A stretch of 64,000 nucleotides of DNA from assembly GCA_900491605.1 (NCBI GenBank), contig UESW01004620.1:500971-564970 (forward strand). Direction: 5' to 3'. A program made the translations under genes and the position numbers. Below, piece after piece: positions 26,101-38,100 of the stretch (positions within the stretch are counted from its first letter, which is position 1; every line of letters begins with the position of its first letter). Source of the DNA: Calamus simplicifolius. Lineage: Eukaryota; Streptophyta; Magnoliopsida; Arecales; Arecaceae. The notes below the pieces were generated by a model. It was not told the origin of the DNA. It did not search any database and saw nothing but the letters and a program-made list of their open reading frames with translations.

Positions 26101-29100
26101 GCAGCAAATTTTTCACTCCATAGATTTTCTTAAGTAAGAGACAATAGCTTAATTTCTTTCAGAGTAATCTTTAGAATGTAGTGCTGCTAGCTTGTGGTTC
26201 ATCTGAAAAGGATGGTAGACTCAGTGGGATGGGTGTGGAAATCTGCAGAAACAGTAATGGAATATCATGCTGAAATTATATATTTGAAATCTTTGTCAGC
26301 CTCAAGTTGCTTATATTAAAATGCCAAAAAAACTCATTATTTTTTATTTACCATTATATATATATATATATATATATTTGAATTCTGAAGTACTTCGATT
26401 CATATCATGAAAGACATCTACTAAAGTGGCATTGCCAAGGAGTTAAGTTTTATTTGAAAGTTGTTATATCTTTTATCTGACACATGCATGCACTCAGAGG
26501 AAGTTGCCTATATTTTGTCTTGTTTTGATTAAGAATCCTTGATACAATCAACTAAATGGACAAGGATAAATTTTCAAGCTGTAGGTACGTCATCCATTGT
26601 TTTTGTTTGTATCAGTCAATTTTCAGCATTCTATAGTTTGTATGGTAGTGACTTTTTTACATCCTACTTGCAATTTACATGCTTCTCCCAGTCCAAAAAT
26701 CCATTATTCTAAAATGTACCAGAACTTTTTATCACCTCTTTTTAATTTATTTTGCATCAGCTACTCCACTGTATCAGAAGGTCCACCTTTTAATGCATAT
26801 ATAGAAACAACTTTATACATTTGATTCTGAGAAGCCTATCTGCTACCAACTGCACAAGACTTAGGTACCTATCAAATCATTTCGATCACCCTTTTTAATT
26901 ATCATGCATTGGCTAGTTCACTGAATTAGAAGGTCCAATTTTTCTAATGCATATATCACTATAACTTTATGCTTTTGATCCTAATGAAGCCTATCTGCTA
27001 TCAATTGAACAAGACATTTGTTACCTAATCATTGCATCTTACCTTGCCCTCCCTATCTCTCTTTCTCTCTCGTTCACTATTTGTGTGCGTGCGCGCAAGC
27101 GGGCATGCGCATGTGCCCAGACCCATGTTTGTGTGGCTTTACAAGAAAGTTTGATTGCAATGTTAGAAGTGGATATTTGAGGTTAGACCATAGTCTAACT
27201 GTTAATGAAGTTGTTATATCGACTATCATTGTGGACTGTTCTGTGTTGTTTTCCATGGCACCATTCATGTTATTCTATTTATATTGTAAATAGACGTTGA
27301 TGGGCCAATAAGCCCATGGGCAACGGTAATCTCACTGGGGTTGGACCAGTCGTTTTTGGAGTCGGTCCCGGAAAGACACCCCTCTCGACCTCGGAAAGAC
27401 ACCCCTTTGGCCTCAGCAAGACAGCCCCTCGGCCTCGGGAAGACACCCCCTTGGCCTCAGCAAGACAACCCCTCGGCCTCGGACAAGCAAGACACCCTCT
27501 TAGTCCATGAACAGTGATCGGCTCTTCCCTCGGCTCCCTCGGCCTCGGCTCCCTCGCCCCCTCGGCCCCTTGGCCCTCGGCCTCGGCTTCGGCCATGAAC
27601 ATGCTCGGCCCCTTTAGCCTCGGCCTCGGCCATGAACAGTGCTCGGCCCCTTAGCCTCGACCTCGGCCATGAACAGTGCTCGGCCCCCCAGCCTCGGCCT
27701 CGACCATGAACAGTGCTAGGCCCCCTCAGCCTCGGCCTCAGCCATGAACAGTGCTCGGCCCCCTCAGCCTCAACCTCGGCCACGAACAATGCTCGGCCAC
27801 GAACAGTGCTCGGCCTCTTCAGCCTCAATCTCGGCCATGAACAATGCTCGGCCTCTTCAGCCTCAGCCTCGGCATGAACAGTGATCGACCTCTTCCCCTC
27901 AGCCATGAATAATGCTCGGCCATGAACATGCCATGCAAATGTTCACCCACGACTTCTTTGGAGCTTGTCCAAGGGCATGAACAGTGCCATGCACGTACTT
28001 ATAATCAATACTCCATGAGGGACAGAGCCAGCTTCAACTCCAAATTTCATTTTTGCCTCAGCGGCTACACTTTGAGGCCCACGTGCCTGACTTTATCGCC
28101 CATCACTGTCCACATAGGACAGCGGAAGGATGGCATGGGGGACACGTTTGGCAAACGCTGTAACGATCGGCCATGCCTTGCAGCAGCTGTAACAGCTGTC
28201 CAAACCAAGCAGTACCACCAACTATGTAGCCATCCATATTTGATGGGATATGGCCTGCACTTTGACATGCCACTAAGAAGCAAGCTCTGCCATTGCTTCC
28301 ACCATCATAAATGCTCTAACAAGTGATCATGCCCCAAGTCTCACAGACTCCAAGCATCAATAAAATGGGTAAGGATCCCCAACGAGGTAACTGATAACTC
28401 ACCACATTCTTAAACGCTCATTCTTGCTCACAGAGAGCTCTAAGCTTCTCTTTTCTCTCTTTCGAGCTTTCTAAGCTCACGGCTATTGCCCAAGCACTGA
28501 CTTGAGCGTCGGAGGGTCCCTGCTGGAACTCTGGTCCTCGGAACTTATTTGTAGGCTTCCAAGCGCGAGTAGCTCGCCGGAGGATCCCGGGCTCGCTGAA
28601 GGAGGCGAGCGACGCTCGCGGACGCTCCAGGATGGTGATTTGGCGTTAACAGATTGGCACGCCAAGTAGGAGGGCAGAGCACAGATCATCAACGACGCTA
28701 GCTTGTGAATCTTCGTTCTCCTTAGATTAGCATGATGGATCAAAAGATGGTGATGACAAGAACCCATGAAGCTTTCACCAGTCATGCTGGGGGGCACCCT
28801 CAATGAGCTGAGTAACAGAGCCAACCGCTCCACTCCACCATCACCACTACTCATGCCACTCAAGCAAAACAGCATGCCATCCTCGTCTGCAAGTCCATAC
28901 ATTGATGGTAGCTATTCAAAAGCTCCAGACGTAATATCTCACGGTCACACAGCAGCCGGCAAGAGCTTCCGCTCCCTCTTTAGTTGTTGCTCAGGCCAGC
29001 CATCATCCATCCCATGGGAGATCTTCCCAGCAAGAGGCTCACCGCCTTCAAGCTGATCAGCATAAGCATCTTCAAGCTCAAAAGCAAGAGCTCACTAGCA

Positions 29101-32100
29101 AGAGCGCCATTGCTCGCCGTCCAAATGGCCTCCTCTCCTACGGACGGCGATGCGGGGAGGCCCAAGTAAGGGCGCCAGCACCTCCACTCCAATCAACTTG
29201 CTTTTTGGGGGGCAGACCACTAGCAGACTTATGTATCCAAGTCAATAGAAGGAGATAAATTTCTTCAAAGGCGCTTCATAATGACAGCCTCTTCCACTCG
29301 GACAGTCGTAATCCACAAGAGGCGTGTGACTCTGAGGCTATCTTCTACCGACAGAGCTGATCAACACTCCTCCTCGGCCGCTTTTTCTTCCTTCAAACCA
29401 TCCGCATCAAGTGCCACATCATCATCATCACCTGGCACATCTTTCTAGCCGGGTTCCCTCTAAGAAGCAAGGTCCTGGCCTGGCTGTGCGGGGGAGGATC
29501 GAGGACGTGGTCCAAGTCCCAGACTAGTGCCATGCCATGAAAACTCAAATGAACAAGACTTGATATATGAAGGAAAGGAAGCTTGGTGCCAGCAAGAGGA
29601 CATTAGGTGGAGGGGTCATTATGGCCTTCCTTGTATTTGGATGTTAGGGCTCCATTAATGCCAAAAGAAACCAACAATACAGGTTCTCCTTCACTCTCGA
29701 ATAGTTTTTTCACCTCCGCAAATACCCCGATCCAGCACCAGAAAAAAGTGGAGAAAGCTCTCTGTTCCGACTCCATGCCGACCCCAGCGTCATCGAACAC
29801 AACGCAAAGGCCAAAAAGCTACAAAAGCTAAGTACACTACACTGTGAGAAAAGCTTCTTTTCATTAATACTTGAATGCACTGCAAAAAGACCGACAGCAG
29901 CGTCGGCAACAAAGACCGACTCCAATGCTGGCATCAACGGCTTCATCACAGCCTTAACGACATCGTCAAAGTCTCAATGGCTTCATCCCAGCCTCGGCGG
30001 CTTCAACTCTGTCTCAACGGACAATGGCCAACCGAGCAGCCGTTCCCAGACTTCACATCAAAAGAAATTTATCTCAACTCTCAGGTTACCCTCCGGTGCT
30101 AAAAGGCATCTGGCGACTCTCAACTCTCAGGTTACCCTTCGGGGTTCAAAAGGCATCTAAGCCTGATCCAAGCACCCTTAGATCATCCTCGGGGTTAAAA
30201 GCTTTCGAGCATAGTCCCATCATAGCGACTCTCGGCTCATCCTTCGGGGTTCAAAAGGCACCTGAACCTGGTCAAGCATCCTCAGGTCATCCTTCGAGGT
30301 TAAAGGCTTCCGAGCATGGTCCCATCACAACGACTCTCGAGTCACCCTTCGGGATTCAAAAGGCACCTGAGCCTAGTCCAAGCACCCTTAGGTCACCTTC
30401 GGAGTTAAAGGCTCTTGAGCATGGTCCCATCACAGCAACTCTCGGGTCATCCTTCGGGTTTCAAAAGCCACCTGAGCCTGGTCCATGCACCTTAGTCATC
30501 CTCCGGGTTCAAAAGGCATCTGACGACTTCAGCAACTCTTAGGTCATCCTTCAGGGTTAAAAGGCACCTGACGGCTTCAGCAACTCTCAGGTCATCCTCT
30601 AGGGTCAAAAGGCTTTCGACGGCCTTAACCTTGCCTCAGCGGCTCTATCAGCCTCAGCGGTTATATCTCTTTGCCTCAACGGCCTCATTATAACCTCAAC
30701 GGTTTCATCTTAGCCCACGGCCTTATATCTGCCTTAGTAGCGGTGTTATTGCAACTTAGCGACTCTATCAGCCTCAGCGGCTCGATCTCTTTGCCTTCAT
30801 GGCCTCATTACAACCTTAACGATTTTATTTCAGCCCCAGTGGCCTTATATCTACCCTAGCAGTATTATTGCAGCCTCAACGGTTTCATCTCAGCCTCAGC
30901 GATTTTAACCCTGTCTTAACGGCCAATGGCCAACCGGGTAAGATTTTGTTTAAATTATACGCTTGCAATATATTGCTGATCACTTTCAGCCATCCAAGAA
31001 GAAGCCCCAAGACAACTCACAGTTAGGAGAGGCCAACTCCCTAGCTCATAGTTGACAGACACCCACCTTCAAACTTCATGTCAAAGTTAGTAGACCCAAA
31101 GTCAACTCACAGTTGGGAGAGGCCAACTTCCCAACTCATAGTTGACGGGCATCCACTCCAGACTCTGCATCGGGAGAGGATTGCTAGCTGCCCTCTGGCT
31201 AGCCAACGTAATCAACTTGCCTCCAACATTGCTTAAGGTCTTTGAGCAGACAAAAGCACAAGAGAGCATGCAGATGTGGTCACAAGTCCACACAAGGCAG
31301 ACGGAAACTATCCAAAGCTGGCATGCAGAGACAAGTGCAAAAGAAAGATATTATAATTCCCACACTCCTTTCGCTTGGCGGATGCAAGGCATGCAGTCGC
31401 ACAAACTCAGAAGTGTGGGGGGCATCTGATTGGGCCAATAAGCCCCATGGGCAACAGTAATCTTACTGGGGTTGGACTAATCGTTTCTGGAGTCGGCCCT
31501 GGGAAGACACCCCTCAGCCTTGGGAAGACACCTCCTCGGCCTCGGAAAGACACCTCCTTGGCTCAGCAAGACAACCCCTCGGCCTTGGAAAGACACCCCT
31601 CGGCCTCAGCAAGACAACCCTCGGCCTCGGAAAGACACCTCCTCAGCCATGAACAGTGATTGGCCTCTTCCCTTCGGCTCCCTCGGCCTCGTCCCTCGGC
31701 CCCCTCGGCCTCGTCCATGAACAGTGCTTGGCCCCCTCGGCCTCGGCCATTAACAGTGCTTGGCCCCCTCGGCCTCGGTCATGAATAGTGCTCGGCCCCT
31801 CAGCGTCGGCCTCGGTCATGAACAGTGCTCGGCCCCCTCAGCCTCGGCCTTGGCCATGAACAGTGCTCAATCATGAACAGTGCTCGGCCCCTTCAGCCTC
31901 GGCCTCGGCTATGAACAATGCTCGGCCCCTCAGCCTCGGCCTCGACCATGAATAGTGCTCGGCCCCCTAAGCCTTGGCCATGAACAGTGCTCGGCCCCCT
32001 CGGCCTCGGCCATGAACAGTGCTCGGCTCCCTCAGCCTCGGCCTCAGCCATGAACAGTGCTCGGCTCCCTCAGCCTTGGCATCAGCCATGAACAGCGCTC

Positions 32101-35100
32101 GGCCTCTTCAGCCTCGGCCATGAATAGTGCTTGGCCTTTTTCCCTCAGCCATGAATAGTGCTCGGCCATGAACAGTGCCATGCAAATGTTCATCCACGAC
32201 CTTCTTTGGAGCTCGTCCAAGGGCATGAACAGTGCCATGCATGTACTCTATAATCAATACTCCACGAGGGACAGAGCCAGCTTCAACTCCAAATTTATTT
32301 TTGCCTCAGCGGCTACACTTTGAGGCCCACATGCCTGACTTTATCGCCTTCATTGTCCACACAGACAGCGGAAGGGTGGGTGGGGGACACATTTGGCAAA
32401 CGTCGTAACGTCGGCCATGCCCTGTAGCAGCTTGCAACAGCTGTCCAAACCAAGCAGTACCTGCCAACTATGCAGCCACTACATTTGATGGGACATGGCC
32501 TGCACTTCTGACATGCCATAAGAAGCAAGCCCTGCCATTACCGCCACCATCATAAATGCTCTGACAAGTGATCATGCCCCAAGTCTCACAGACTCCAAGC
32601 ATCAATAAAATGGATAAGAGGAACCCCGATGAGGTAACTGATAACTCACCACACTCTTAAATGCTCATTCTTGCTCATAGAGCGCTTTAACCCTCTCTCT
32701 TCTCTCTTCGAGCTTTCTCAAGCTCACGACTGTTGCCCAGAGCACTGACTTGAGCGTCGAAGGATTTCCGTCGGAACTCCGGTCTCGGGATTGTTTGCAG
32801 GCTCCCAAGCGCGAGGAGCTCGCCGAAGGATCCCGGGCTTGCTGGAGGAGGCGATTGGACGCTCGCGGACGCTCGAGGATGATGATTTGGCATTAACAGA
32901 CGTCTTTCACTTTTCTTTCGTCCTCTTTTATTGCAATTCAAGCCCTTCTCCTTGCTGGTATTTCCTTTGATTTTTCTTGCTCTCATTACCATTTTAATTT
33001 GTTATGTTCAACTTTAATTTTGTTCTCTCTGATATACTTGTTCCTGCTCTATTATTCATAGTTTTACCACTCATCTGACACAGCAGTAAGATCTATGTCA
33101 AACTCAACATTATCTTCATAGCCTAGCGAAAAAGAAGAAGAAGAAGACTTATCCATGTAGTAATGAGTATCTACCCTAACACAACTACCTTTTCTTTTGC
33201 TGAGATTTTGTTTATTAATTTTCTTTTTTTTTTCCCTTAAACATTTACTTGCATTACAAGTTTTGGTTGGTTGCTCTTTCATAAGTGTATTGATTCAAAG
33301 TTGATGGCTGCAAATCATACAATAGTAATTCAACAAAACTGCTATTACTTGAACTGTTATATTAATTTATCTAATTGGAGCTTTCTTCTATTTAACAAAA
33401 GAATAAAATACTCTATGCTCTTGCTGCTATATGATTTGGATAATAGTGTGTTTAGCAAAGTTTGGATGTAAGAAAATCACATGGACATGATGAAACCAAC
33501 GTTTGTGAAGACTACAAGTTTAGAGCACTTGCCTGTAGTGGCGAATAGGTTTTTGCGGTTGTTGTTGGGAAATGACCCATTTTTGGCCGAAGGCTTTAGC
33601 AATTCTTTTTCCATGACTATTTCTATTATGGTTTATCTGTTTTGCTATGACAACCTTTGCCAAATTCTATTCTCAGGACTGCACAGTATGTTGCCAAATA
33701 AATTCTATTCTCAAGACTGAATAGTACATTACCTTACCTCTTCTAGATATGTAGTTTAATCTAATAACAAAATTGGAAGCACTTCTCAAAAGGAATACTT
33801 CAAAACATGGTTTTTGAAAATTGAGGTATGGAACCGTACTGGTGCCAATGCAGTGTGCGTGCAATATTTGAACGATACTAGGCCTGCATGCAATATAGAG
33901 TTTGAACGGGTGGATACTAGGCCAGCTGATGAAAGAATAAGAAAAGACAGGAATTGTATGCATTGATTAATACAGGGCTAGTCACCAGCCAGTACGGTGT
34001 GCAGTACAGAGAGCCAATGGCTAGTTAATCTCATTTAGTTTACTAATGTGCAGTCTTCTAAGCTTCCTTTCTGTTCCCATCATCATCCTATAGTTTTAGT
34101 TTCCACACATCCATATCAGTGTTATCGTTCCTACCATGCTCATTTCATATACTTGAATCTTTTTGTTGCCATTCTGATAACACAGTGAAATGGGCTTTGT
34201 TGCCATCTTATTAATTTTTTCTTGAAGTTTCAAGAGCTATGTGTTGATTATATGGTTCTGTTTGATATGTCTTTATTTATGTTTCAATTTATTTGTATAA
34301 TAGATCCTTAATAATGAAATGATGTTACCTATATACCTCGGCAATCAGTTTTGTCAAGGAATTTGTTTGTATTGTATCTTCATTGAAACAGCAATCCATA
34401 ACTATTTCCTTTTTTTTTTATTGAAAGCTTCTTTTGTTTCACTTTGGCATGCTCTTTGTATATGCAACATAATCTGATCAGTGATGGAACTTCTCAAATT
34501 TTGACTTCATGATATCATTATGAACCAAAAACTCTGTTAAAATTTAAGTTTATTTGTTGTAGGGTTAGCCGTGTTGTCAATTTCAAAACATAAAGCCATT
34601 CGATGGTACGTTATATCTTCTTCTCAAGTCTGGAGACTAATAATTTCATTGTTAGGTGGCATAACCACTTGAACCCCACAATAAAGAAGGATGCATGGAC
34701 AAGAGAGGAAGAAGAGATTCTAATCCATGCCCACCAAACATATGGAAATAAATGGGCAGAAATAACAAAGTATTTGCCTGGAAGGTATTTCTACACTTGT
34801 TGTTATATAGTAAGGTCTGCCATTCTTGTCTTTCATATCTATTATTTGCTTACTTTTGATATTACTGTGGATGTTCTCTGTCTATTGTTGAGGTTTGGTA
34901 AAACATCATCTCTTTACAAAGTAATGATCGCCGAACTTGGATAAATCATATCTATCGGGACCTTGCCCAGATGCATGCCTACTTATAGTAATTGGGTAGA
35001 ATTCTGCTAGTCTTTATGTTTGCACCATAAGCCTAAATGAGCCCTATCCAATTGCCACAAGTTACATGCACAAAACACTCGACCTTTTTATAAACATTAA

Positions 35101-38100
35101 CCTACTCATTCAATTCATACATTTCACAAGACAATATCACAATTTGATTTCATCTTGCTTAGATTAAAAACATGATCTCCGCACTCTGTTTTAAAAGACT
35201 AGATGCAGTCTAAACTTAATTCACAATCCTGTTGTAAAAATCATACTCATAAATTATTCTACAATGAAAGTTGCCTTTCATTTTCAGTCTAAGTCTAAAT
35301 ACATCACAGGGTTACAATTGTGCACATACATACATAACTATCTCAAACACTACCCTTAATATACAAACGATACAATATAGTCCAATTACACCAAAAGACC
35401 TCTCCAAATGTTAGCAACCCACAATGAAACAATGGTACCAAGGCCAACATGTTATGATGCTGGATGCTCAATGCTCAACCTTCTAGCCTGTCGACTAGCT
35501 ATCATTGATCTGAAATACAAAATTTCAACGATGGAGGGGTGAGACCTAAGTCTCAGTGATTGAATAACCAAACAATGGGGAACTGAGAACAACATCATAA
35601 AATTGATAAGCATATTGATACATATTGTACTGAAAAATTGATACATAGCTGCACTATAATCATAAGTTAGCTTTTTATATGGTATAAGAAAACTCATAAG
35701 CTAGCTTATGCTTTAAATAATAAAACTTAGATAAAATAATGCAACCTTTTGCAAAATCTCATAATGCTAGGCTGTGTGTGCTACCATTGAGATACATCCC
35801 TACAGTCACCCTCTGCAGATGTATTCTCAGTGGGTGAGTAAACTGAGCGCTGAGGATCCCCGCACCACATGGCACCCCTCACATGTGCGGATCACCCCAG
35901 GTGTGAGCTTTCCCTTTTTTTTCTGGGCCTCCTGATCGTCCCTCCCATGGGCTAATATCATTGTGCCCTCTCGGGCTATATAGTAATCTGTCTCTTTACC
36001 GAGCTGTGATTCTTTGCCCCATTGGACTGCTTGCAACTTACCCCATTGGCTAGTCTAGCTTGTACTCCACCCTAGGATCATAGTACAATCCAAGGAGGTG
36101 CGGCTATAAGTAGTGTGCAATGCTCATGCTAGCCTACAGGGTGATCAGCCCTATAGATGACCCAATGCACTATATGATGCATGCTGCTGAAAGAAATTCA
36201 GAATATGTTTATACTACCTTATAAATGCTACGACGCAGCCTACAGGGTGATCAGCCCTATAGATGACCCAATGCACTATATGATGCATGCTGTCGAAAGA
36301 AATTCAGAATATGTTTATACTACCATATAAACAAGCTATACTTCTTTTGAACAAAACTTCATTTTAATATCTGTCCATGCATCACTTTAAAATACATGCT
36401 TCACCTTGAAATATTTATTTTCATGCAAACCATACTTTGCTTTGGAAGACACTCTTTACTAATAACATGCTTTGAAAACATCATGAAATTGGTTCTCATT
36501 CCAATAATTAGACAATTTGAAACACTACACAGAACATAGCATGCCTTAGATTTGTAATAAGGTTTTAGCATAATATCACATAGTAGTTTTCAAAACTAGA
36601 TGAGGAATTCACACACCTTAGCTGCTAGCACACTTCAATTGCTGTTATCCCTCTTGTAATGACTCCCTTGAACTAACCTCTTGACCTAAATCACCACATA
36701 TGCAATATCAAGGTCACATGCATTTAGGGTTTCATGAAACTATGCATGCATGCTCTTAGGCTAGGATTGGCAACTTCCTAACTAATCTACTTATCATTCG
36801 GCTCAAAAGCTTTACATATTCATCACTTGATTCATGAATTCACAACCCACATGTGCAGCCATATATCTCTTTTAGCTAGGCATGAAACAATTTATGAAAA
36901 GATCATTTATAACACATACACTTAGTTCCAAAATTTCTTTCACCAAGACATTAAACTACATGATATTCATGATATGAAACCATTTTTCATTCAACTTTCT
37001 TTTCCTCTTTTACACATGATTCTAACACTAATCTTAAGCTCAGGGAGGTTGGAATATATCTTAGAGGATGGAAAACCATTAGCTCTTTCCTTCCTCCCAA
37101 GCTTGCCAAACCACCAAGCTTCCTTCCTTTTCTTCTTCTTCTTCCTTTCTTTTCTTCTTCTTCTTCCTTTCTTTTCTTTCTTCTTTCTCTCCTTGGCTTC
37201 CTCACGATTGAATTCTCTTCTCTTCCTCCACCATTCGGATAAGAATGAGAAGAGTAGCTAGTGGGTTTTAATGCCTTAAAGAAATTCCCATTTCACCCTT
37301 GAAAATTTCTAAGTTACCCTACTTGAAGTCCAAGTGGCACTCTCTCCACCATGAAAATTTGCCCTCGAAAAACTCCCAATTTGCCCTTGGTAAACCTCTA
37401 AATGTCTCTTGACAATTTTCCTTTATGCCCTTGACAAATTTCTAAAAGACCTTTGGCAATTTCCTAAGTTACCCTTCCACTCACACATTTTCTTATTTTA
37501 TATTGCTTACATGCAAGACACCTCACTCTACTCGCCGCTTATTAGGTTTTCATCAGGATTCCATTCAGTTTCATTAGAATTTGCTAAAAAAATTAAATTT
37601 TAAATGCTACCTTCTTCATTCTAATTACTCACATTAGAAAGCCAAACTAATAATAAATGCATACATAACATAAAATACAAGGCTTTTAAGTTTGGGATAT
37701 TACAATATCTTAAATTAGTCTGAAGATGTAACAACATTTAGATGTCAAGTCCCAACTCTCAAGTATAGTTGATACAATTATAGAACTATTAACAAAAGCC
37801 TTTTTTTTTTTGAGGGGGTAGTTTTTGTGTGTTTTTTTCATTAGTATTTTAGATTTTTTTTTTTTTTTTGGGGGGGGGGGGGGGGGTGGGAGGCACTATT
37901 AACAAAAGTTCTTTAATTATTCTTGAATTTCATTTGCCCGCACTCACAGCCACGGCTCCTCCCATTTGTTCAATAATAAGGTAAATCCTCCATATCAGCG
38001 ATTTCGAGGAGATCTCCCAAAGGGTTTAGTGTTTAGGTTTTGGGATTTTTTTTTTTTTTTTTTTGGAGGAGGGGGGTGGTTGCTATTAACAAAAGCCTTT

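Larger units (their letters stand above)
27298..32898 (+). mobile_element. Non-autonomous LTR retrotransposon in MYB3R intron 5
   Basis: Two LTRs (27298-28651 and 31427-32898), both starting TGAT and ending TTAACA, enclose 2,775 bp. The 5-bp target duplication GACGT is exact (27293-27297 and 32899-32903). A primer-binding candidate TGGCACGCCAAGTAGGAG starts at 28655, and a purine-rich GTGTGGGGGGCATC precedes the right LTR. The inside has no protease, RT or integrase. It has a 24-codon gag-like start (28732-28806; MVMTRTHEAF) and two tandem-repeat arrays. The same terminal signature appears in the Tat element at 50369-61558, which suggests a related, trans-mobilised family. It lies in the same orientation as the host gene. 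Confidence 0.93.

Noticed and set aside
27279..27906. Long minus-strand frames full of Ala/Glu and EHCSW repeats
   Set aside because: They are the antisense of the LTR tandem array; the frames change with array length in the other LTR.
30024..30542. 172-residue plus-strand frame
   Set aside because: It translates the 110-bp tandem array, with no recognisable domain.
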